This document shows, piece after piece, positions 1 to 10,500 of a DNA stretch of 64,000 bases. Every line of letters begins with the position of its first letter. The first letter of the stretch is position 1. A program made the translations under genes and the position numbers. The DNA lies in NCBI GenBank assembly GCA_019022495.1, contig JAFEKR010000008.1, forward strand, positions 2,170,001 through 2,234,000, read 5' to 3'. This DNA comes from Epichloe hybrida. Its lineage: Eukaryota; Ascomycota; Sordariomycetes; Hypocreales; Clavicipitaceae. Below the pieces are notes generated by a model. That model worked only from the letters and a program-made list of their open reading frames with translations, did not search any database and was not told the DNA's origin.

Positions 1-3000
1 AGGCTTAATTACTTGCATTATTATGCCTATAGGGTACAGGTAATGGATTTAGATAGGGATTCAGGCTAGGATTATATAACTAAGAAGCGTTCGTGCTTGC
101 ACATAGGCCTATGTGATATTGTAAAGCTAGAGGATAAGGCCTAGTAATAATAACGCAGGTGCTATTATAAGGATTAATTACTAGCTAGCTTGCTAGATTA
201 TTAGGGCCTATGTAAGGATTACTAGCTTCTCCTTATCACTATAACCTTAGATCACAAGCCTTAACTTCTTGTATAGATCTGTTATCTTGCCCTTTACCTT
301 ATTAATAATATAGGAATTAAAAATTCAAACTCTACTATACTCTCTTTTATCATACTTAATAAATTTAAACACGCCTTATTTAATTAGAGAATTAATCTTA
401 GCTTTAGTGGATAGCTTAAAGGGTTTGCTAGGGGTCTTAATAATTCCTTCCTTACGTAATTAGATTACAAGCTTAAGGTTAGAGCTTTCCTTAGCTAATA
501 GAAAGATATTAGTCTTATCTTTTATTTAATCTATATAATTAACATTAGACATAATAATAGGGGGGTTCTTCTAAGGTCTTCTAGGTCCTTGCCTTAGGGG
601 ATTAGTAGGAGGGGTAGTTATAAGCTATAGGGAGGCGTCTTAGTTATCTACGCCCTTAGGAAGTCTCTCTTTATTAGGATCTTTATAAAAAGGCCTAATA
701 GATATTAATCTAAAGGCCTTAGGGCCTTAAGGGAGCTTAAGAGTATAGGTCTTGCCCTCTATAGCTAATAGCTTATAGGGGCCTGCCTATCCTTTGCCTT
801 TACGTTACACACGTATAAGTAATCCTAGCGGGAGGTTAATGGTTATAGAGGTATTAGGACCGTTCCTTATAGCAAGGGCATTACTAACCTTTTGCTAGGT
901 ATAAATACGCTTAACTTCCTTTATTACTAGTTAGATCGTAAGGGCTTGCTACGTGATATCTAGTAATAGAGGTAATTCCTTAACTATACGAGGATATGCG
1001 CTAAAAATAAGAACTATTAGCATAAGACTATTTAATCCTATGGTGTTATTTATAGCTTTAACTGCTATTTATAATACTACAGGCTCCGGCGTTATTAGGT
1101 ATTCCTATTAGATAATATTATAGGCTCTTTAGAGCGGCCTATAATATTGCTTAACCTTACTAATGCTATAGTAAGCCTTAATAGGGATATCTTTAATTTT
1201 AATTACTATTAATGACGTAAGCTACTTAAATTCCTTGCCTCTAAAGGTTATTCTAGTATCTATAATAATTAAATCTAGGGGGCCTAGATAGATGTCAATC
1301 TAGCAAAGACAGAGTGCTTCCTACATAGTCTTTACAAAGATATCTTTAATAAATCTAGCTATATTAAAGGATATAGCTATATTAATGACTTATAGAATAG
1401 GGCGATTACTATTAAGATATATAATGTTCACAATGATTTTGTAATTATAAGTATATTTATCCCAAAGAGTGAATTTAAACCGATATAGGCTATCCGCGTG
1501 TAATTAGCACTACTAGCAAACCTTAGTTAGTTTCTTAATAGCTTTAAACTTAACCTTATGCCCTAATTTACATAGCAAATCATAAAGACATTAAACTAAA
1601 GGGTATCTAAAGCGTTAATATAACTAGCGGAGCTTAATCTCTGTAAGATAACTCTAAGCAATACTTTTTTCTTTATTAAGAAGTATTTACACGTGCCCTT
1701 ATTTACGTATAATAGGAACCTTAATATTCCCTTACTATAGAACGTTCTCCAATATATGAAAATCAATCTTTAGGCAGGTTATATTATTAAGGTATAAGAG
1801 AAAGGAAGTGTTTATAAGGATTACCTAAAAGAGAATAATTCTAAATAAAGTTAGCACTTTAATTAATCTAAGTACCTTAATTAGCTCTCTAGGGCCGAAT
1901 TTAATCTTTATTTTCCTAGCATCTAACTTATTAAGCGTAATAGTTAGTATTATACTTTGCAAAGCTAAGAATTAAGGGTAGCCTACTAACGAACATCCCG
2001 TAGCACCTATGTTAGCCATAATGCCTTTAAAGGTTCTGGATGAATATTGTCCTTTAAGTGTAAATACGCTTAGTGCTTTATTTAGTTCCTAAAGATTAAA
2101 TAGATCCTTCTTAACTAAAGCATAAGTTATTACTCTACTAGCGAGAATCTTAGTGGTTACACGGCCGTTATAGGTGGTCCTATATGTGAAGAAGCTTATA
2201 GGCACTTAGCTATTACTATCTTCTTTACTAAAACCAAGTTCTATTAGGTATTAGTTAATATTATTGTCCTTAGCTAATTCGGGATTATTATTACCTTTAT
2301 ACTATGTTAGGAACGCATTATATAAAGAAGCTATTAAGTCTGTGTAAGAGTAATTCTTGAATTATTAGAATACTTTCTTCTAGTCCTTGTCCGAGTGTTT
2401 AGTTAACTAATAACCTTCTTTGCTACATATATAATACTTTTTTAAGCGCTAAGGCTTGCTCTTTAATAAAGATTAACTATACTAGGCTTCCTTGCCTTTT
2501 CTATTATACTTATAGTTAGTCTAAAAGTATTTCTTAGTGCTAGCTTCTGTAAGGAACTGCTGCTAATTAATTAAAGCTTTAGATTTGCTAATTAATATCC
2601 TTATCTGTTTGTAAAAGCATTGGAGGTTAATGAGAGGATTAATGATATAGGCCTTACATTCTAGGATTCCTTTGTAGGCATTTAGAATCTAACTACGGAG
2701 GTCTAATTCTAACTAGGATCCATAAGGATTTGCCCTTTAGAGATTTAAAAGCTTTGTTATAAGGTCTTTAAAGCACTTAATCTTTAATTTACTAGGGTTC
2801 TCTTAGATAATTATAAGTAGTTATAATCTTCCCTATAATAGATAGTTCTTTTAATGCGTATTATCTGTCTTAAACTTTTACCTAATCCTATAGATAAGAG
2901 TTAGGAGATCTTAGGGGTCTCCTTAGCCTAAAAGGTTCTCTAAGAAGTACTATAGAGGCCTTCCTTTTAGTATAAACTTAAAACCATAGCCTAACTATTC

Positions 3001-4110
3001 TTATGTAATTCCTAGTATCTTATACTTCCTTTAATAGGTTAAGAGCTTAATATTAAGAATATTATACTCCCTAGCGCTATACTTAATACTCTTATTACTA
3101 TAGAATTTATTAAGATTAAGTAGTTACTTTAATAAGGGTTAGCCTATCTCCTAAGGGGGAATAAGGATAATTAAATCTTATAGAAGAGGTGCTATAGTCC
3201 TAGATTATAAAGGGGGATTATAGTGCCTTATTATAGGAGGGGAAATAAGGGGGGTCTAGGGTTATAGTTAAGGGCTTATAATAAGGGGATTACCTCTACT
3301 ATTATGCCTTTGCCTTACACTTAGCATGCTTAGGGATTAGTATAATAGAATCTAGGAATAGAATAGGAGTGATTATAGTAGTTAAGGGGATTAGGGATAA
3401 TGTAAAGCGATTAGTTGCTTTAGTTAATCTCTAAAAGAAGGGATACTAATAGGAAGGAGGTCTTTATAGAAGTCCTTCTCTGCTATTTACCTCTTAAAGG
3501 GGGAATACTTCCTAGCAACTTCCTGTATTTCTTCTTCTTTCTAGTTATAGAATCTATTATAGTTAATAATATCTTTAAGTAAGACTACTATCTTATAGCA
3601 ACTCTATAAGTCTATGTAAACGCTGCTAAAGAAGAGAAAGTCTTAAAAACTCTTTATAGCTTTAGGATTTGCTACTTAGAATATTTCTTATTTCTATTCT
3701 CTAAAGTTATTACTAAAGATAGTAGATAGGGTTCGTGGGTATAGGTTCTTATATTTATAGGTTACTTTCTTAATAAGAATCTAGGCTATAAGTTCTTTAG
3801 GGGTGGTGTTTACTTTAAGATTAAATAATTCCTTATTCTCTAGTGCTTATTATGTGATATACTAGTGTAAATTAGGGGAGATGTAGTTAAGGAGGTAAGA
3901 TATAACTTATAGGTTAACTCCTCTTCTAACATCTTTGGTGGGGGAGGTGTGTTTATAATTAGAAGGAATGTCTTAGGTTCTAGATCCTTCTAGTTAATCT
4001 TAGTGTTTTACTATAATATTAGTGGTAGATTAAGAGGTATAGGAAACAGAGATATTATAGAGGTTTAAAGGATTACAAGTGAAGCTATTATCTTCGCCCC
4101 TTAGTAGGTT
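1..4110 (-). pseudogene. Broken gag-pol polyprotein of Copia-1A
   Basis: Read on the minus strand, this matches the Copia-1B polyprotein: gag at about 3000-4100, protease near 2020, integrase about 900-1700, start of reverse transcriptase about 230-420. In life such a polyprotein makes capsid, protease, integrase and reverse transcriptase. Numerous in-frame TAG and TAA codons stand at Gln and Trp positions. The leader between gag and the LTR holds the same directly repeated block as 1B (about 4110-4260). RNase H and the 3' LTR are outside the window. Confidence 0.85.
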
Positions 4111-4455
4111 TAATTAAATAATTAAGGATAGGTTAGGTTAGTTACTAACTAGGCCTTAATTGTTTAATAAACACGCTTCTAAGGGTTTGTTTGCGTAATA
4201 GACGCGCTAATCAAATAAATAAAGATAGGTTAGGTTAGTTACTAACTAGGCCTTAATTAAGTTAATAAGCTTAGATTTAGTATAGAGCTAGTTATAGTTA
4301 CTTAAGGTAAAAGGAGAGCTAGATTATACTTCTTCCTTAGTATATTTAGTATCTTAGAGCAGCACTTCCTCTTTTATAAGGCGAGTCCTTAATACTAATA
4401 CCTCTTCTATAAACCTTACTAATCTATAGTATTTATAAAGATAACCACTAATTAG

Positions 4456-4751
4456 TATTAGTATTTACAGGATACTATTAACCTATGCGTAGGGTTTTTA
4501 GGGTGGACTAAAGTGCACATAATTATTATATATTCTAGTTTATTAAAGCAAGCAAAAGAGGGATTAAATAGAAGCAAAGAGGGTGCGCTATTTATTATAG
4601 GAAAAGGGGCCTTAATTAGGGTTATTAGCAAAGAGGCTACATGTGCTAACCCTAATTGCGGCGCGGTCGGGCCGGATATGTGGGTCCGCGATGCAACGCG
4701 CCCACCTAATCAGAGGCGCGTTCCCTTGTTGATATCATGCTTGTTCCAACA
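4456..4751 (-). repeat. 5' LTR of Copia-1A (296 bp)
   Basis: It aligns end to end with the 296-bp LTRs at 10007-10302, 16086-16381 and 26691-26986. In element orientation it starts TGTTGGAACAAGCATG and its last bases, originally TAACA, read TAATA here. A GC-rich core at about 4650-4735 survives in a RIP-ravaged setting. The 94-residue open frame over this LTR is a by-product and not a gene. Confidence 0.93.
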
Positions 4752-4938
4752 ATTAGACAGAAGTGAATTAGAGGTATATTTACTTATATATAAATAGGCT
4801 AATAATAGATATACTCCTAATTTTCCTTGTATAAACTATTACACTATACTTTCATGTGTTTATAAAGTTACTAACCTTGTGGCAGGGGGCCTGTGGGGCC
4901 CCTACCGATCCACAAGGTGGACCGTGTCTAAGGAGATA
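4752..4938. other. Flank between Copia-1A and the MITE; first member of a diverged direct repeat
   Basis: There is no gene here. The first ~65 bases are AT-rich. From about 4820 composition becomes balanced. The stretch about 4825-4938 resembles 5180-5290 in the same orientation, sharing the order TTACAC, CTTT, ACTAA-CTTGTGG, GGGGCCCC, CCACAAG, AAGGAGATA. It looks like a diverged ~105-bp direct repeat of unknown origin, with a hairpin at 4874-4918. Confidence 0.5.
4874..4918. repeat. 45-nt GC-rich hairpin, copy 1
   Basis: ACCTTGTGG at 4874-4882 pairs with CCACAAGGT at 4910-4918. The loop side has G-rich and C-rich tracts (GGGGGCC, GGGGCCCC) that can extend the fold. It has a same-length partner at 5221-5265 with a partly different stem sequence. 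Confidence 0.7.
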
Positions 4939-5176
4939 CAGTCTAACCCCTAAATGATTTTACACGAGGTACATGACCAGGGGTAACAGGCCAATAAAAA
5001 ATTACTAGGTGGGGTAAAAGATACCTTAGATTACATGCTATTTACTAGGATAACTTAGTACCTTTTAACCCCTGTAATATCCCTAACAGCTCCACTCATT
5101 GAAGCCACTCACAGCTGATAGTGGCTGCCCCGCGTGGGGCTTGTAGCGAGTGTAAAATCATTCAGGGGTTAGACTG
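4939..5176. mobile_element. Pogo/Fot1-type MITE with 27-bp terminal inverted repeats
   Basis: The termini are inverted repeats at 4939-4965 and 5150-5176, 26 of 27 bases matching, each beginning CAGTCTAACCCCT. TA dinucleotides flank both ends (4937-4938 and 5177-5178). TA duplication with CAGT-starting ends is the mark of Tc1/mariner elements of the pogo/Fot1 group. At 238 bp it has no coding capacity, so it is a non-autonomous miniature. The internal part is moderately AT-rich. Its inverted-repeat ends have kept their CpA and TpG sites, so this copy escaped heavy RIP. Confidence 0.85.
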
Positions 5177-5220
5177 TACAAAGCATTACACCACGCTTTC
5201 GCGGACCCACGCAGTCACTA

Positions 5221-5265
5221 AGCTTGTGGCAAGGGGGCTGTGGGGGCCCCAATGACCCACAAGCT
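5221..5265. repeat. 45-nt GC-rich hairpin, copy 2
   Basis: AGCTTGTGG at 5221-5229 pairs with CCACAAGCT at 5257-5265. The outermost bases differ from copy 1 (4874-4918) in both arms at once (AC/GT against AG/CT), so pairing is kept while sequence changes. Loop tracts GGGGG and GGGGCCCC are shared. Confidence 0.7.
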
Positions 5266-5566
5266 GCTGCACACTCAAGGAGATAGTCTGCCCGTCGCAG
5301 CCCAAGTATCCACACGTGGGACCTGTCTCGTAAAATGCCTCAAAACGCACTAGAACTCTACATGTAGAGTGCGTAAACACGCGGTCCGTAGTCTGAGCCT
5401 AGTTACTGCTGCGTATTTAATATACGTACTCCATCTGTGTATTGGTCACCTAGGGTTTCCCTCGATCCAACCTGCTTCTGCTGTGCCCCGCATTAGCATC
5501 GCAGACTTGGGGTGCGGCGCTCGCATGACGGCCACGTCAGAGGGTGCCACACCTTATTCCAAGCGA

Positions 5567-5587
5567 GGGGGGGAGAGGGGGAGGGGG
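5567..5587 (+). other. G-quadruplex-capable G tracts
   Basis: Seven Gs, then AGA, then four Gs interrupted by one A and followed by a five-G run make enough closely spaced G tracts for an intramolecular quadruplex on the plus strand. A 12-T run follows about 40 bases later. Function is unknown. Confidence 0.4.
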
Positions 5588-5914
5588 AACGCCAAACCAC
5601 ACACGTATCAGCGATGACACACTTCTTCGTTTTTTTTTTTTAAGGTCAGGGCGGCATGTTGCCTGCTGTTTTGGGGCCACAGGACAATTGAGTACATGGC
5701 AGATATAGCGGGATATAAGAGGGATTTTTTTCTTCCGAAAGCGAATGAGTGGTATATTGATAGCAGTATCTAGCTTCACCTAAAGTGTGATTCTCTCTTA
5801 AATTATCAAGTTTTCCCCTCTTTCTCCAACATGGTGGTTGTGAAATCGCCCATCTAGCAAGCCTGTGATGGGAGCTCGTCGTGCCATCGGCTGCATGAGC
5901 TCGTGTCGTGATCC

Positions 5915-6718
5915 ATGCTTGTCATGCCCAAGCGCTTCCGATTCCGAGGGTTTGCGCAAAACTTGTTATTTAGTGCTACGCATGAATCCTTAGCTTTTTG
6001 TTTTCTTCATTTGTCTTGGAAGGAGCAGGAAAGGGACGGGTTAGAACGTACGCTGCAGCTGGTGCAGGAGCACTTGTCGCAAGAGCCGGAGCAGGAGCAA
6101 GAAGAACAGTCGCTGTCAAAATGTTAGGTTATCATGAAAACCGGCAATCTTGATCCTCTTCGAGAGCTGCTGGAGGCTGCTCTCTCAAGGGAATCCCAGA
6201 GACGTGGGAGACATTACCAGGGAGACATGTTGATTGTGTGCTGTGAAGAGTGTCTTCAAAGATTGTTCAAAGTTGAAAATTGAGAGTTGGATAGGGTGTC
6301 TAGTGATGGGTTGATGCAGAAGAGAAGAGGAAAAATGTCTCGATCCTACGTGCCTGAACGGCCTTCTTATACTTTTTCTACTTGCACACAATGCATGGAA
6401 CAGCCCATCCATCGTTGCGATTCGATGAATCTCGGCTGCAGTAGGGGCACCAGCCAACGGAGCTATCTACTCGCAAGGACACACCAGGATAGATCAAAAG
6501 GTGAGTATGCAAGACCTACGGATGCACTCACTCCATTTGTCACGTCGCTCCCCGCTTGTTGTCATGATCCATCACCGTCTGGTAGAGCACGGGTCAACGA
6601 TGATTGGTTGTGGTTGACAAAGGATGAGTGGGTCGGTCTTGTGCCCGAATTCTTCGGGTTGCCATGTCGGGACGACCAAGAGCGAGGGCTTTTTTGTATT
6701 TTCGAAGTGGTGACATGA
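5915..6718 (+). pseudogene. Possible broken gene: one frame open for 268 codons apart from two stops
   Basis: Frame 2 stays open from ATG 5915 to TGA about 6716 except for TAG at 6125-6127 and TGA at 6281-6283. Both stops could derive from CAG and CGA by one C-to-T change. The first third is rich in Gln and Glu (about codons 38-68). The middle has a Cys-containing stretch (CCEEC) and a second pair CTQC. A GTGAGT at about 6501 could be a splice donor. I do not recognise a family. Antisense frames of 80-90 codons also exist here, so chance openness is possible. A spliced host gene with introns over the stops is the other option. Confidence 0.22.
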
Positions 6719-7190
6719 ACATGAACATGACCTCGTTTTGTCTGCCTCATGACTGTCCAGATGTGGCTTAACCAAAAGAGATGTGGCTCTCCTTTGTGGC
6801 GGTACAAGTGTGGCGTTTCATGGCTTCGATGGAGGGCGCGGACGGAAGATCCTTTCGTTCCGAAAGGCTATCAGCGCAATGATCCTCGAGTTAATTCCCA
6901 CTTACAGTGCTGTAGGGGCCTGATCCACGAGCCGGTGCAAACTTTACACGAGTGTACAGATTCTCAGGGGGGTCTTCTCGTACCCGACCCACCTAGCTAG
7001 CTAGATTCTAGAGGCTTCTATCGCTGCTATCATCGCTAGCTGCAGAAGTCATCAATCTGAAGACCTCTAGCATCGAATTCATCAATTTGAAGACATCTAG
7101 CATCGAATTTATCAATGTCAGAAGATAAGTCATACGGTCGGCGGTCAGATTCATTAGAAATCTAACGCGAGGAAGCCCAGCTGCTTCATT
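6719..7190. other. GC-balanced island, right part, with a short 30-bp tandem repeat
   Basis: There is no recognised gene. Direct repeats of a 30-bp unit beginning CATCAAT and containing GAAGACMTCTAGCATCGAATT run from 7050 to about 7125 (two full units at 7050-7079 and 7080-7109, then a partial one). The change to RIP-type composition comes at about 7190. Confidence 0.6.
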
Positions 7191-7199
7191 ATCTTGGTT

Positions 7200-7792
7200 A
7201 TTTATACTTATAAATCTCTGAGATTTTAGGTCTTTCTATACGCCAAGTTCGATATTTAATTTTAACAACAGGAGGTCCAAAACATTAGCTAGGTTGTCCT
7301 TTGAAGCTAATAGAAGCCTATATTAATTAACTAGTTAAATTTATTACAAGCAGTAGGGAAACTCGCCTACTAACATATAAGCAAATTCCCTTAGCCCTTA
7401 GTTAGAATATTAGTTAATATTATATCTATCATGCCCTTTAAAAGCGTGGCTTCTGACAATATTAAGCCCTAGTTAAGCCCCTAATATCAGAAGCTAATTA
7501 GCAAAAGCAATTACAATAGGCTCTTAATTATAGGTCTTAGACCTTATAAGATTAGGCTAAGGTCCTTTAGTTAGATAAATCTTAGATTAATCCCAGCAGC
7601 TATAGGGTTAGCTTTATAACTTAAAGGATTAAAGAAGCCCTTAATCTAACTTATATTATTAAATAAAGTTATAGAAGAAAGGGCGTTATATTTTAGGGTT
7701 GCTTTTCTATATAAGCAGGAAAGGGTCCTTTTCTCTTCTAGGAAAAGGAATAGGGGACTATTAACGCTGAATCTTATATTAATCAATGTGTG
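7200..7792 (+). pseudogene. Unrecognised degenerate coding-like block, AT-rich
   Basis: One plus frame runs from about 7310 to 7873 with few stops, all TAA or TAG in positions that fit former Gln codons. From about 7428 it reads MPFKSVASDNIKP, followed by a basic and Leu-rich stretch with a VIEERALYFRVAFLYKQERV segment. I do not recognise the family. The frame continues past 7793 into the Gypsy-B end, so the boundary there may cut an older element. It could be the remains of a transposon ORF or a chance frame left by AT-biased mutation. Confidence 0.25.
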
Positions 7793-8006
7793 TGTGAGGC
7801 CCACTTATAACACTAGCGCGCTAGCGCACCACCTAGTAGGCATACTACGCTCTAAGGCTAGGTCTACGTAACACTAGCAAGCTACTAGCTATAAGCTAGT
7901 AACTTATATATATAATACACTTAGACTTAGTAAGCTTTAGTTAATATATAAATACCCCTATATCTCTTACCTAGCTATCCCTTTATTCTTATAATTCTAA
8001 AGCTTT
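7793..8006 (+). repeat. Putative 5' LTR or leader of Gypsy-B G1
   Basis: It matches 30125-30345 of G2 from TGTGAGGCCC through the GC-rich CAGCGCGCTAGCGC segment to CTTTATTCTTATAATT. The TG start and position 5' of gag suggest an LTR. No 3' LTR is in the window for either copy, so the LTR length and end are unproven. Confidence 0.55.
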
Positions 8007-8785
8007 CCCTCCTAAGTACAAGGTAAAACTACTTAGCTTACTACACCCTAACACCCTATTCCTTTAACTTCTTTTTATTTGCCTTGTAAAGCTTATTATT
8101 AGGCTTGCCCTTATTTTTTAGTATTTTCTCCCTTATATTATAGATACTATTAATTATCTTTAGGTTAGATTTATCTTTCCTTTCCTTTCCTTTACTTTTC
8201 TTCTCTTCTATAATATTATTTAATATTTTAGATAGTGTAATGTCTTTTTTATTACCTTTAGCTATACTATTATCTAATTAGTTAGTCGTTAATTAGTTGA
8301 TTAGTAGCCCATGACCTACTTGGTGATTAGATACAGTGCGTCTGTTAGGAATTAGATTAGCTGCAATTAAGGATGAGTTATGTTGTTTTTTTAGGGTTTA
8401 AGTTTACCTTAGAGCTTTAAAGGATAAGTTATAAGATAGAAGAGATATAGAGAGATAGAATAAACACAGTCACAGAGGAAAGGGGAATTATATTAATTTA
8501 TACTATAAGTAAAACTTAAATGGATTTAAGTTTAACTATGGTTACGAATTATAACTCTTATGTAATTATAGCCATAAAGTTTATTATAAACTTTGTATTA
8601 ACTTTTTAGCCCCTAAATTTATAGCTTAAAGCTTATTTCTTAATGTTTTACCTAACACTATAGTAATTATTAAATTTAGTTGTTACATGTGGCACTAGCT
8701 AGGTATTGCTAGTAATTTTTTTGGTTCCTTGAAAATTAGATGCATTGGCCACAGCCAATGACCCCAAAAAAAGTTAAAAATCAAT
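8007..8785 (+). mobile_element. L element copy L1 (~780 bp, A-rich 3' end)
   Basis: It is the reverse complement of L2 (17315-18078) over its full length. It begins CCCTCCTAAGTACAAGG and ends with an A-rich tail after the hairpin CATTGGC-CACA-GCCAATG (about 8742-8759). There are no terminal inverted repeats. An A-rich end and the 15-bp duplication at L2 suggest mobilisation by a non-LTR retrotransposon (LINE/SINE-like). No duplication is visible around L1, where about 365 bp of Gypsy-B are missing. Confidence 0.7.
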
Positions 8786-10006
8786 AAAAGTATAAAATAT
8801 AGCTTAATAACCTTAACTATACCTTTAAGGGGGTAAAGAAGAAGTATTACTAGGATAACTAAAAGATTCTCTTTATACTTAACTATATATATATAAACTA
8901 TTAGGCTAGATAGGACTAATATATTAAAAAATAACTAGCTAATAGTTAGGATTATCCTAAGGATAACTAGGATAAGTTTTAAGACTAGACTCTTATACTA
9001 CTTAAAGACTCTATAAGCTATAATATATAAATAGCTATATAGCTAGAAAACATAAAGTAAAAGAAGGGCTAGAGTCTTATTAAGTTTAGTATTTACTTAA
9101 ATTTCCTAGAGAAATACCTAGAATAAGCTCTAGAAAAGACCTATACTCTTATATTCTTTATAAAATTACTTCCTAACTTATAAGATTATATTAACTTATA
9201 TATAAATATTACTAGCCTAATATAAGAAAATATTATATAACTTACCTAGTAATTCTAGGAGGTAATATTAAAGAATAAGTAAAAGCTAAATAATTTAGAA
9301 GAGAAGGGACTATATAAGGTAGCTTAATACTAAAGATGTAATTCTTTATAAGGGTATTAGCTAAATAAGGACTAAAGAGATAAGGATAAGGATAAGGAAA
9401 AGACCCTAGCTACTTACCTAAATAATAATAAACTATAAGGAAGAAAATAATGCTATAATTATAGTAATATAGAGTATCTCTACTATAATTATAATAAGCT
9501 AAGGAAAGACTAGTAAGAGAGTTAGGAAAACTCCTAGAGGTAAAAGTAAAAGCCCTTACCTTTATCTTAGATACTAGGGTACTAGTAGAATACTAATTCT
9601 ATATACTAGTTACTATTTATAGGCATAAAGATATTAAAATAGTAGTAAATCTTAATAGTTATGCTAAGATTAATATTATAAGTACTTAATTTATATAGAC
9701 TTATAAGCTTAATTAGGCTAAGGCTATAGTACCTATCTTAAAGGTAATAAGGGCTCTAATAGTTCCCTAATATAGTATTTATAAAGTACTTATTTTAATT
9801 AAAGATTTATAAGGTAAAGAGAAAGACCTTAAGTTACTATATATAGCTATTAATAGGGACCTAAGAGTAAAGGGAAGCCTTATATTAATTAGAATATATA
9901 TACTTATAGAAGAATTATATCTTTACTTATACTTATAAGAATAATAGTTTAAAAAGAGAAAGGTAGCCTTTTTACTACTAACTCCCTATAAGTTTATAAA
10001 GGTAAT
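8786..10006 (+). pseudogene. Gypsy-B G1: broken gag and protease region
   Basis: It matches 30706-31927 of G2. The gag-like part has charged Gln/Lys/Asn-rich segments and stops at former Gln codons. Near 9560-9720 is a pepsin-like retroviral protease segment followed by a linker. In gypsy elements gag packages RNA and the protease cleaves the polyprotein. The frame is cut by Copia-1B after base 10006, at GTAAT. Confidence 0.7.
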
Positions 10007-10302
10007 TGTTGGAACAAGCATGATATCAACAAGGGTGCGCGCCTCTGATTAGGTGGGCGCGTTGCATCGCGGACCCACATGTCCGGCCTGACCGCGCCGC
10101 GATCGGAGTTAGCACATATGGCCTCTTCGCTGATAACCCCGATTAAGGCCCCTTTTCCTGTGATAAATAGCGTACCCTCTTTGCTTCTATTTAATCCCTC
10201 TTTTGCTTGCTTTAATAGACTAGAATATATAATAATTACGTGCACTTTAGTCCACCCTAAAAACCCTACGCGTAGGTTAATAGTATCCTGTAGATACTAA
10301 CA
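10007..10302 (+). repeat. 5' LTR of Copia-1B (296 bp)
   Basis: It runs from TGTTGGAACAAGC to GATACTAACA. It is the least RIP-altered of the four Copia-1 LTRs, keeping a CpG-rich core (about 10035-10110). Preceded by GTAAT. Confidence 0.95.
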
Positions 10303-10500
10303 CTAATTAGTAGTTATCTCTATAGATACCACAGATTAGCAAGGTTTACAGAAGAGGTATTAGTATTAAGGACTTGCCTTATAAAAGAGGAAGTACCACT
10401 CTAAGATACTAAATATACTAAGGAAGAAGTATATTCTAGCTCTTCTTTTACCTTAAGTAACTATAACTAGCTCTATACTAAATCTAAGCTTATTAACTTA

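Larger units (their letters stand above)
1..4751 (-). mobile_element. Copia-1A: Ty1/copia LTR retrotransposon, truncated by window edge, RIP-degraded
   Basis: This is the reverse complement of the full Copia-1 copy at 10007-16381, matching it from its 5' LTR to about position 14757 of that copy. The 5' LTR lies at the right end (4456-4751) and the 3' end lies left of base 1. The base after the LTR begins ATTAG (4752-4756), the probable target duplication, but its partner is outside the window. Differences from the other copy are almost all C/T and G/A transitions with many TAG/TAA stops, as expected from RIP. Confidence 0.93.
5179..5914. other. GC-balanced island, left part, no recognised gene
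   Basis: CpG, CpA and TpG are present at ordinary levels, unlike everything outside 4820-7190. It contains a 14-bp palindrome (CTCTACATGTAGAG, about 5355-5368), a G-run cluster at 5567-5587 and a 12-T run at 5630-5641. Short open frames on both strands overlap one another and resemble nothing I know, so I call none of them a gene. Confidence 0.6.

Noticed and set aside
5186..5779. Short ORFs at 5186-5380, 5369-5617 and 5537-5779
   Set aside because: They cover the hairpin, G-runs and T-run. Lys- and Pro-rich stretches there come from simple sequence.
6185..6807. Antisense ORFs of 67-90 codons in the island
   Set aside because: They overlap each other and the plus frame, have no recognisable motif and no sign of constraint.
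10079..10300. 73-codon plus-strand ORF with a near copy at 16158-16379 and antisense copies at 4513 and 26693
   Set aside because: All lie inside Copia-1 LTRs. Similarity follows from the LTR repeat and the frame has no coding signature.
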